NCBI GenBank assembly: GCA_015904055.1
Contig: JABMDE010000022.1
Coordinates: 12,649 to 20,998, forward strand
From: Nitrospira sp.
Lineage (GTDB): Bacteria; Nitrospirota; Nitrospiria; Nitrospirales; Nitrospiraceae
DNA: 8,350 bases
Direction: 5' to 3'
This document shows, piece after piece, positions 1-5,348 of this stretch. Position numbers and translations under genes: made by a program. Each line of letters opens with the position of its first letter. Position 1 is the first letter of the stretch. The notes under the pieces were generated by a model. The model had not been told where the DNA came from, searched no databases, and saw nothing but the letters and a program-made list of their open reading frames with translations.

Positions 1-1
1 C

Positions 2-82
2 GCGGATGTTGCCGTACAATCATGGTTTACTCCAGGGGAAAGTGTGACACGGGGTATCCCTGCATTCCTTGTGCCGATCTGA
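2..82 (+). CDS. Possible C-terminal end of an upstream gene (partial)
   Basis: One frame is open from the window edge to a TGA at 80-82 and gives 26 residues ending in FLVPI, with a protein-like composition (contains WFTPGES and TRGIP). Frame 1 is also open, to a TAG at 97-99, but gives a cysteine-rich, less protein-like peptide. No domain can be recognised in so short a piece. It may be the 3' end of a gene that starts outside the window, or chance. The AT-rich stretch that follows (about 95-145) looks like an intergenic leader. Confidence 0.3.
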   Translation, partial: ADVAVQSWFTPGESVTRGIPAFLVPI

Positions 83-201
83 TGCTGACAGAGTGCTAGA
101 ATTTGTCGAATATTCTCAAATATATTCAATGTTTACATATGATGACGAGGATTGACTCTGCTCATTCCTGGACATCCATGAAGGCGATTTCAAACAGTCT
201 G

Positions 202-477
202 ATGAATCCCACTATTGAAAAACGCAAGTAACCGCGCCATTCCGTCACGATTCAAATGGTCTTTTCCTCCGGCCACATCGGAGGCGAAGAATGGACTATT
301 CTTGCTCTTTCTTCTGAAGGGGGCCGGATTTTTTCTTCAACAGTGCCGACTCCAGAATCAACGGTTGAGATTCAAAGCAAGCCGCGTCAAGGCCCGCCTG
401 TTTTTGTTCCCAGGGCGGTTGTCCGGTGGACAGGAGAGTCGGCCTTTGGCGTGAGTGTAAAGCTAAGCAGGTTATGA
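202..477 (+). pseudogene. PilZ-domain protein, interrupted by an in-frame stop
   Basis: Reading from ATG 202 gives MNPTIEKRK, then TAA at 229-231, then PRHSVTIQMVFSSG and a further ~70 residues to TGA at 475-477. PilZ proteins often begin with a basic RxxxR motif followed by beta strands, and this reads RK(stop)PR, where one base change from a Tyr codon (TAC/TAT) would explain the stop. Downstream, LALSSEGGRI matches the D/NxSxxG region, although the usual Asp/Asn is Ala. AVVRWTGESAFGVSV matches the typical last strands of a PilZ barrel. PilZ domains bind cyclic di-GMP and control motility, exopolysaccharide or related outputs. In-frame ATGs also occur at 142 and 178, upstream of the stop. 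None has a clear Shine-Dalgarno, and neither does ATG 256 after the stop. Most likely a recent pseudogene; a sequencing error or stop readthrough would be the alternatives. The family call rests on motif pattern only. Confidence 0.55.
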
Positions 478-591
478 ATCGAGCACACTGAGTCGATTGC
501 TTTCCATATCCACTGCATAGAAATATTCCGATGACAGGTCGCTGCTTCTTTGCCCGCCCATCGTGCTCAGTATGATATGCTGTACGGCGCT

Positions 592-2196
592 ATGACTACC
601 GATACCTCTCTTCTCCCTGAGCTGTCCGCGGCGACTGCACGGCGGCGAACGTTTGCGATCATCAGCCATCCCGATGCCGGTAAAACCACATTGACGGAAA
701 AGTTGCTGCTGTACTCCGGACTGATCCGGACAGCCGGTATGGTACGGGGACGCAAGGGCGGCAAGGCCACGGCATCCGATTGGATGGGCATGGAGCAGGA
801 GCGCGGTATTTCGATCACCGCCTCGGCCATGCAATTTCCCTATAAGCATGCGGTGATCAATCTTCTCGATACCCCCGGCCACCAGGACTTTTCCGAAGAT
901 ACGTATCGGACGCTGACGGCCGCCGACAGCGCCATCATGGTGATCGATGCCGCCAAGGGAGTGGAGGCGCAAACGCGCAAGCTGTTTGCCGTGTGTCGCT
1001 TACGGCGCATTCCCGTTCTGACCTTGATCAACAAGATGGATGTGCCGGGCCGTCCGCCGCTCGATCTGATGACTGAGGTGGAGCAGGCCTTAAACATTCA
1101 TGCCAGCGCGGTCAATTGGCCGATTGGATCGGGAAGCGAGTTCGTCGGGATTGTGAATCGGACAGACAGCGTGGTGGAATTATTTCAGCGGACCATTCAT
1201 GGCGGCGCGGCAAAGGTCGAGGTGCAGGCCATGCCCCTGGCGGATCTGGCACAGAGCGAACGAGTTTCGCCAGACGTGCTAACCCAGGTACAGCACGATT
1301 TGGAGCTGCTGGAGATTGCGGGGAATCCCTTCAGCCGAGAGGCGTTTCTCCAAGGGGATGTGACACCGGTCTTCTTCGCGTCAGCCCTCACCAATTTTGG
1401 CATTGAGAGTTTTTTGGATGCCTTCGTGCGGCTTGCGCCGTCGCCCGGCGCGCGACTGGCTGATCGTGACGACGGGAGCGAGTTCTCCGTTGATCCGGCC
1501 ACCATGCCGTTCAGCGCCTACGTGTTTAAGCTTCAGGCCAACATGAATCCCAAGCACCGGGACAGCACGGCGTTTCTGCGGATTTGTTCTGGGCGGTTCG
1601 AGCGCGATATGGTGGTACAGCATCATCGCTTGGACAAGGAGGTCCGGCTCTCCCGTCCACACAGTTTGGTCGCGCAAGAACGGAGTATGGTAGAAGAGGC
1701 CTTTCCTGGCGACGTTATTGGCATCATCAACCCAGGCCTGTTTGCCATCGGCGATACGATTTCGACGACCGGAGGATTCAACTTCAAACCCTTGCCGCAG
1801 TTCCAACCGGAGATTTTCGCGCGCATCCGCCCAAGCGACGTTGGCAAACGCAAACCCTTCGATAAAGGCATGTGGCAGATGACGCAAGAGGGGACCGTAC
1901 AGCTCATGCGAAGCCTGCACGACCAAGATCCGTTAATTGCTGCGGTCGGGCGGCTCCAATTTGATGTGCTCCAATACCGCCTTCGGGAAGAATACCGTGT
2001 TGAGACCGTGCTGGATCAGCTGTCGTTTACCTGCAGCGCATGGCTGGAGGGTGATCCCGCGACATTCAAGGCCCCGTCAGCGTCCATGATCGTCAAAGAT
2101 CAGCGTGACCGCGTCGTCGTGCTCTTCGGCGATCAGCTCATGAAAACGATCGCACGGGATCGGAACCCCGGACATACCCTCCGAGACATGGGTTGA
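592..2196 (+). CDS. prfC: Peptide chain release factor 3 (RF3)
   Basis: RF3 is a cytoplasmic translational GTPase that removes RF1/RF2 from the ribosome after peptide release. From ATG 592 the protein has 534 residues, close to E. coli RF3 (529). It opens with RRRTFAIISHPDAGKTT, holding the P-loop (G1, residues ~25-33), followed by switch I (GISIT), DTPGHQDF (G3) and NKMD (G4). The later beta-barrel and C-terminal domains are present (PLIAAVGRLQFDVLQYRL is typical of RF3), so the gene is complete. The frame stays open upstream to TTG 550, with another ATG at 577. None of the three starts has a strong Shine-Dalgarno. I chose 592 because family length and the usual short leader before the RRRTFAIISHP motif fit best. 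The gap of about 114 nt from the PilZ remnant shows no convincing promoter. No clear intrinsic terminator follows. Confidence 0.97.
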   Translation: MTTDTSLLPELSAATARRRTFAIISHPDAGKTTLTEKLLLYSGLIRTAGMVRGRKGGKATASDWMGMEQERGISITASAMQFPYKHAVINLLDTPGHQDFSEDTYRTLTAADSAIMVIDAAKGVEAQTRKLFAVCRLRRIPVLTLINKMDVPGRPPLDLMTEVEQALNIHASAVNWPIGSGSEFVGIVNRTDSVVELFQRTIHGGAAKVEVQAMPLADLAQSERVSPDVLTQVQHDLELLEIAGNPFSREAFLQGDVTPVFFASALTNFGIESFLDAFVRLAPSPGARLADRDDGSEFSVDPATMPFSAYVFKLQANMNPKHRDSTAFLRICSGRFERDMVVQHHRLDKEVRLSRPHSLVAQERSMVEEAFPGDVIGIINPGLFAIGDTISTTGGFNFKPLPQFQPEIFARIRPSDVGKRKPFDKGMWQMTQEGTVQLMRSLHDQDPLIAAVGRLQFDVLQYRLREEYRVETVLDQLSFTCSAWLEGDPATFKAPSASMIVKDQRDRVVVLFGDQLMKTIARDRNPGHTLRDMG

Positions 2197-2260
2197 TCTC
2201 CTCGACCTGTCGCCGGCCTGACGCAATAGCGTCCCACAAGGCTAAACGGAAGTTTCTGGA

Positions 2261-2290
2261 TTGCCTCATCTTTCCTATTCAAAGTAGAAT
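2261..2290 (+). promoter_or_regulatory. Putative sigma70-type promoter for the exported-protein gene
   Basis: TTGCCT (2261-2266, 4 of 6 matches to TTGACA) lies 18 nt from TAGAAT (2285-2290, 5 of 6 to TATAAT). Transcription would start near 2297, giving a leader of about 38 nt that contains the GGGAG ribosome-binding site at 2323-2327. It suggests the gene is transcribed separately from prfC. Assigned by eye. Confidence 0.4.
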
Positions 2291-2334
2291 TAGCGCCCCC
2301 TAAGTGGGTGTGTTACTGATGTGGGAGATATAGC

Positions 2335-3111
2335 ATGCGTCAGACTGGTATCGCGTTGTTGGGTGGATGCGTTCTCTCAGTGTTTCTTCTGTATGTCCCC
2401 TCTCACAGGGCGTTGGGAGCTGACGACTGCTGTACATCGGAGGCGACAGCCAAGATCACGGCGAAGGCAGCCGTGGCGCTCGTCGACTCTCCCGAATATC
2501 GGGCCTGGAAGAACTTCGCACCTGGTTCGAAGGTTGTGTACGCCGCTCGGTACTGGAATCTGGCCGGCCCGAACAAATTCGTGGCCGGTCCGATCACCTC
2601 TCTCCATGCCTATCAGTTGCGGGTGATTAACGCTGAGGGCGTCAGGCTGTGGTTCAGCCAAGCTCCCACTGATCGGTATGGGAGGCCTATGCCTCCGAAC
2701 GAATGGGAAGAAACCATCGCCGCTCAGTATGATTCCAATGTTGGCCCGTCGGCGAATCAATCCCGTTCTGCCCAATTGCTGACTATCTTCCATCAAGCCG
2801 GCAATCTTGCGATGGGTGTCAAACTAAACACCGGACCGATTGAAACCGGCGAAGACACGATCGAGGTTAATGGCACGCGGATTGCGACGCAGTGGGAGTC
2901 CACTACGTATGAGTATGATACGTCGGTGTGGCCGACCTTCAAAAATTGCCGCCTCGTCATCAAACTCTGGACGAGCAACACTGTTCCGACGGGCTTGGTT
3001 CGCAAGACCGAAGAGAGAACCTGCCCGCTGGGTGGGGATCAGTTGCCGCGAGTCATGGTTGAAACGTATCTCCAGTCGTTTGAGGGGTTTACGCCGGCGG
3101 CGAGCAAGTGA
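2335..3111 (+). CDS. Exported protein of unknown function
   Basis: The 258-residue product starts with a Sec-type signal peptide: a short n-region with Arg2, a hydrophobic stretch at about 5-22, and a likely signal peptidase I site after ALG or LGA at 26-29. An LGGC lipobox-like string at 9-12 sits inside the hydrophobic core with more hydrophobic residues after it, so a lipoprotein is less likely. The mature part has four cysteines (32, 33, 205, 230), enough for two disulfides, and is rich in aromatic residues and predicted strands (for example VVYAARYWN, LRVINAEGVRLWF, CRLVIKLWT). It is probably periplasmic or surface-facing. I do not recognise the family. ATG 2335 is well supported by GGGAG seven nt upstream and by the signal peptide. 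It is transcribed towards the minus-strand lysine genes. Confidence 0.85.
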   Translation: MRQTGIALLGGCVLSVFLLYVPSHRALGADDCCTSEATAKITAKAAVALVDSPEYRAWKNFAPGSKVVYAARYWNLAGPNKFVAGPITSLHAYQLRVINAEGVRLWFSQAPTDRYGRPMPPNEWEETIAAQYDSNVGPSANQSRSAQLLTIFHQAGNLAMGVKLNTGPIETGEDTIEVNGTRIATQWESTTYEYDTSVWPTFKNCRLVIKLWTSNTVPTGLVRKTEERTCPLGGDQLPRVMVETYLQSFEGFTPAASK

Positions 3112-3148
3112 GCGGTACAGGGAGCGGAAGGGTAGACCTGTGGGAGAA

Positions 3149-3172
3149 GAAACGGGGACATTCTACATTTCT
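3149..3172 (+). repeat. GGGGACATTCTACATTT motif, possible REP/RAYT-type element remnant
   Basis: In the convergent gap between the exported-protein gene and the VOC copy lies GAAACGGGGACA followed by TTCTACATTTCT. Similar GGGGACATTCTA(C/T)(A/T)TTT strings are, from memory, common around REP-associated (Y1/IS200-like) transposase genes in several bacterial groups. No transposase is present here and I saw no second copy in the window, so this is at most a solo repeat end. Confidence 0.3.
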
Positions 3173-3207
3173 TGGCAGTCTGACGCACTCACGAGGGTAT
3201 GAGGATG

Positions 3208-3233
3208 CCACGCACGGCGCGAGATCAGCGTGG
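3208..3233. other. Stem-loop in the convergent gene gap
   Basis: CCACGC (3208-3213) and GCGTGG (3228-3233) form a 6-bp inverted repeat with a 14-nt loop. It overlaps the stop of the minus-strand VOC copy and faces the end of the exported-protein gene. There is no run of T on either side, so it is not a standard intrinsic terminator. It might still slow converging transcription. Confidence 0.25.
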
Positions 3234-3786
3234 TGCGGTCGATTTCATGAGACTGTCGGCTTGCGGCGGAAGGAAACCGAGGTAGCCGCGATGCCGTTCC
3301 GCCAGTTCTAAGACAGAGAACGGCTGACCGTCGACGGTCTCAGGAGTAGAAAAGATTTGCCGGAGGTGGTCTCCGCGGTTTCCAACAATGTTTCCAGAAA
3401 ATACGACGCCGTTCTGTTTGAGCCGCTCGACTGCCTTCTCAATATCTTCGACCCGTACCGCCACATGGTGAAAGATCTGGTCGCCGAATTTCTTGACCCA
3501 GCCGGGGATGATGCTGGTTTTCCCCCGATTGTCGCTATAGGCCTGATCGACAAAGAGCGCAGGGTACCCGGCCTTCCGATAGACCTTGGCATACCAGTCG
3601 TCGTACTCGATCGTTTCATCGTAGGTATAGCCTAAGGCAACAAACGGTTCCGCTCCACGATCGATATCAAATGTCCGGATCGTCAGATGGTCGATCACGG
3701 GGGAGAACCCGACCCCGGCATCGTCGAGCATGGTCTTCAGCAGTCCGGCCGCTACGTGCATCCAATGCGACAGCGTGATCTATCAT
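3225..3786 (-). pseudogene. Second VOC (HPPD/DUF1338-like) gene copy, frameshifted near its start
   Basis: This is a paralogue of the VOC half of the neighbouring chimera: about 93% of residues are identical over ~150 positions. It keeps the His of IDHLTIRT, the His pair of FHHVAVRV and the Glu of VLELAER. It also has the C-terminal tail HRGYLGFLPP...APR that the chimera lacks. The cognate start is ATG 3786 with GGGAGG five nt before it. Alignment with the other copy shows 38 nt missing after the eleventh codon (near 3754), which shifts the frame and stops translation at TGA 3667-3669 after 39 codons. The remaining frame can be read from ATG 3761 (178 residues, starting MHVAAGLL), but that start has no good ribosome-binding site and loses about 24 N-terminal residues. 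Without the deletion the protein would be about 199 residues. It is either a pseudogene or an N-truncated protein made by reinitiation. Confidence 0.72.
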
Positions 3787-3793
3787 GGCAACC

Positions 3794-3805
3794 TCCCGAA
3801 CGGGA
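3794..3805 (-). promoter_or_regulatory. Hairpin overlapping the ribosome-binding site of the second VOC copy
   Basis: On the minus strand TCCCGTTCGGGA is a perfect inverted repeat. It is immediately followed by GG, so its 3' arm is part of the GGGAGG ribosome-binding site of ATG 3786. It can fold as a 4-bp stem with a GTTC loop. The paralogous position upstream of the chimera also carries a hairpin, with different sequence. Confidence 0.35.
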
Positions 3806-3829
3806 TCGTCAGACAACAGTCGTCGGACG
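3806..3829 (-). repeat. Degenerate 10-bp direct repeat, 14-bp period, upstream of the second VOC copy
   Basis: On the plus strand TCGTCAGACA (3806-3815) and TCGTCGGACG (3820-3829) are separated by four bases. The layout matches the exact 10-bp repeat at 5275-5298 in front of the chimera. It may be a remnant operator or regulator-binding pair. Confidence 0.35.
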
Positions 3830-3860
3830 CTGCTGCGACTATTTTGGAATGACGATCTAG

Positions 3861-5246
3861 TTATTCCCCAAACTTGATGCCTTGGGCCAGCGGCAAATCA
3901 GTTCCCCAGTTGATCGTATTGGTCTGGCGGCGCATGTAGGCTTTCCAGGCATCCGATCCTGCTTCACGCCCGCCACCCGTTTCTTTTTCACCGCCGAACG
4001 CCCCGCCGATTTCAGCCCCGGACGTACCGATATTGATGTTGGCGATGCCGCAGTCGCTGCCGGACGCTGAAAGGAATTGTCCGGTTCTTCGAATGTCATT
4101 GGAGAACATGGCGGAGGATAGCCCTTGAGGGACATCGTTCTGCATGGCGATCGCTTCTTCGATTGTTTGAAATGTCATCACATAGAGAATCGGCGAAAAT
4201 GTCTCACGCTGGACGATGGGCCAGTGGTTTTGTGCGCGGACGATCGTCGGTTCCACAAAATGTCCAGGCCGATTCAGTACATGCCCGCCACAGAGGACCT
4301 CGCCCCCTTCTTTTTTCACCTCGTCGAGAGCGGCGCGATGGCTCTCGACCGCAGCCTGGTCGATGAGCGGTCCCAAAAGCACATCCTGCTCAAGAGGATT
4401 CCCGATGCGAACTTGGGCATAGGCCTTCACTAACTTGCCCGCCAATTCTTCGTAGCGCGATTCATGGACAAAGAGACGCCTCGTGGTCGTGCAACGCTGG
4501 CCGGCCGTTCCCACGGCGCCGAATAAGACGGCACGCACGGCCATATCCAGGTCGGCGGTGTCATCGACAATCACGGCATTATTGCCGCTCAGTTCCAGCA
4601 GCGTTCGCCCCAAGCGTTGGCCGACAACTGAGGCCACCCGGCGTCCGACCGCCACTGATCCAGTGAATGAAATCAACGGCAGCCTGGTATCTTGCACCAT
4701 CAGCTCAGCCACGTTTCGTTCTGCCAGCTCTAAGACAGAGAACGGCTGGCCGTCGACAGTCTCAGGGGCAGAAAAGATTTGACGGAGATGGTCTCCGCGG
4801 TTTCCGACAATATTCCCGGCGAAGACGACGCCGTTCTGTTTGAGCCGCTCGACGGCCTTCTCAATATCTTCAACACGTACCGCGATGTGGTGAAAGGTCT
4901 GGTCGCCGAACTTCTGGACCCAGCCTGGGATGATGCTGGTTTTCCCTCGATCGTCGCTATAGGCCTGATCGACAAACAGCGCCGGGTATCCGGCCTTCCG
5001 ATAGACCTTGGCATACCAGTCCTCGTACTCGATCGTTTCATCGTAGGTATAGCCTAAGGCAACAAATGGTTCCGCTCCACGATCGATATCCAACGTGCGG
5101 ATCGTCAGATGGTCGATCACGGGGAAGAGGCCGACCCCGGCATTGTCGAGCATGGTCTTTAGCAAACCGGCAGCCCGATTGTGCGCAACATAGTCGGTGA
5201 CCATCCGTTCGATACGTGCGTCTAACTCGACGGCGTGATCTGTCAT
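3861..5246 (-). CDS. VOC-domain / aldehyde dehydrogenase C-half chimeric protein
   Basis: The 461-residue protein has two parts. Residues 1-~177 are a VOC-fold domain, with His46 (IDHLTIRT), His119/120 (FHHIAVRV) and Glu173 (VLELAER) as the likely 2-His-1-Glu metal site of HPPD/DUF1338-like dioxygenases. Residues ~180-461 match ALDH7 residues ~231-512 of the adjacent gene at about 87% identity. They include FTGS (194-197), the general-base Glu218 in LLELSGNN, the nucleophile Cys252 in GQRC, and the ALDH7 signature [17 protein letters not shown]. The ALDH N-terminal half is absent, including the oxyanion Asn (FNFP) and cofactor Lys (WKPSPKAP), so independent ALDH activity is doubtful. The VOC part ends where the paralogue continues with HRGYLGFLPP. 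The start is firm: AAGGAG lies five nt before ATG 5246. The frame is fully open, and the junction (4711-4716) marks the end of a tandem duplication. Third gene of the lysine-degradation operon. Confidence 0.9.
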   Translation of the reverse strand: MTDHAVELDARIERMVTDYVAHNRAAGLLKTMLDNAGVGLFPVIDHLTIRTLDIDRGAEPFVALGYTYDETIEYEDWYAKVYRKAGYPALFVDQAYSDDRGKTSIIPGWVQKFGDQTFHHIAVRVEDIEKAVERLKQNGVVFAGNIVGNRGDHLRQIFSAPETVDGQPFSVLELAERNVAELMVQDTRLPLISFTGSVAVGRRVASVVGQRLGRTLLELSGNNAVIVDDTADLDMAVRAVLFGAVGTAGQRCTTTRRLFVHESRYEELAGKLVKAYAQVRIGNPLEQDVLLGPLIDQAAVESHRAALDEVKKEGGEVLCGGHVLNRPGHFVEPTIVRAQNHWPIVQRETFSPILYVMTFQTIEEAIAMQNDVPQGLSSAMFSNDIRRTGQFLSASGSDCGIANINIGTSGAEIGGAFGGEKETGGGREAGSDAWKAYMRRQTNTINWGTDLPLAQGIKFGE

Positions 5247-5251
5247 GGCAG

Positions 5252-5266
5252 CTCCTTCCGAAGGAG
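5252..5266 (-). promoter_or_regulatory. Hairpin that contains the ribosome-binding site of the chimera gene
   Basis: On the minus strand CTCCTT-CGG-AAGGAG is a perfect 6-bp inverted repeat with a 3-nt loop. Its 3' arm AAGGAG is the whole Shine-Dalgarno of ATG 5246, and its 5' arm is an anti-Shine-Dalgarno. Folding would hide the ribosome-binding site, so translation could depend on ribosomes arriving from the ALDH gene or on an unfolding factor. Confidence 0.4.
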
Positions 5267-5274
5267 ACCGTTAA

Positions 5275-5298
5275 TCGTCAACCGGTATTCGTCAACCG
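5275..5298 (-). repeat. Exact 10-bp direct repeat, 14-bp period, upstream of the chimera gene
   Basis: Plus-strand TCGTCAACCG occurs at 5275-5284 and 5289-5298, separated by GTAT. On the minus strand each unit reads CGGTTGACGA and so also contains a TTGACG like a -35 box, but no fitting -10 follows. It could be a paired protein-binding site controlling the VOC gene within the operon. Confidence 0.4.
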
Positions 5299-5348
5299 TG
5301 GGAAGAAACTGGTACGTTCCCGCGAATGGCGATTGACGCATGACGTCC

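Larger units (their letters stand above)
3294..4711 (-). repeat. Tandem duplication, downstream copy (~1.42 kb)
   Basis: Read on the minus strand, this copy runs from ALDH codon ~231 (inside the chimera) through the ALDH end, the short gap and the second VOC copy to its codon for Arg in LELAER. It matches 4712-6197 in order and orientation. It is about 66 nt shorter because of the 38-nt deletion in VOC and a shorter intergenic gap (74 versus 102 nt). Boundaries are accurate to a few bases. Confidence 0.85.

Noticed and set aside
109..126. AT-rich palindromic stretch (GAATATTC and ATATATTC)
   Set aside because: Simple AT-rich leader DNA; no clear pair of promoter boxes or operator could be assigned.
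215..454. Open frame of 79 codons overlapping the PilZ remnant
   Set aside because: The PilZ-like frame gives a better protein pattern; this one is a phenylalanine-rich shadow without a ribosome-binding site.
497..526. Possible promoter (TTGCTT with AT-rich -10) before prfC
   Set aside because: The -10 match is poor at every allowed spacing, so it does not stand out from background.
472..972. Antisense 166-codon frame over the start of prfC
   Set aside because: It overlaps a certain RF3 gene on the opposite strand, has no domain pattern and is explained by RF3 codon bias.
1381..1926. Antisense 181-codon frame within prfC
   Set aside because: Shadow of the highly conserved RF3 coding sequence with no independent support.
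2220..2233. GACGC-AATA-GCGTC stem-loop after prfC as a terminator
   Set aside because: Only 5 bp and no T run follows, so an intrinsic terminator cannot be claimed.
3308..3635. Plus- and minus-strand open frames across the VOC copies, repeated at 4730-5057
   Set aside because: They recur in both copies only because the underlying VOC genes are duplicated; the VOC frame carries the conserved motifs.
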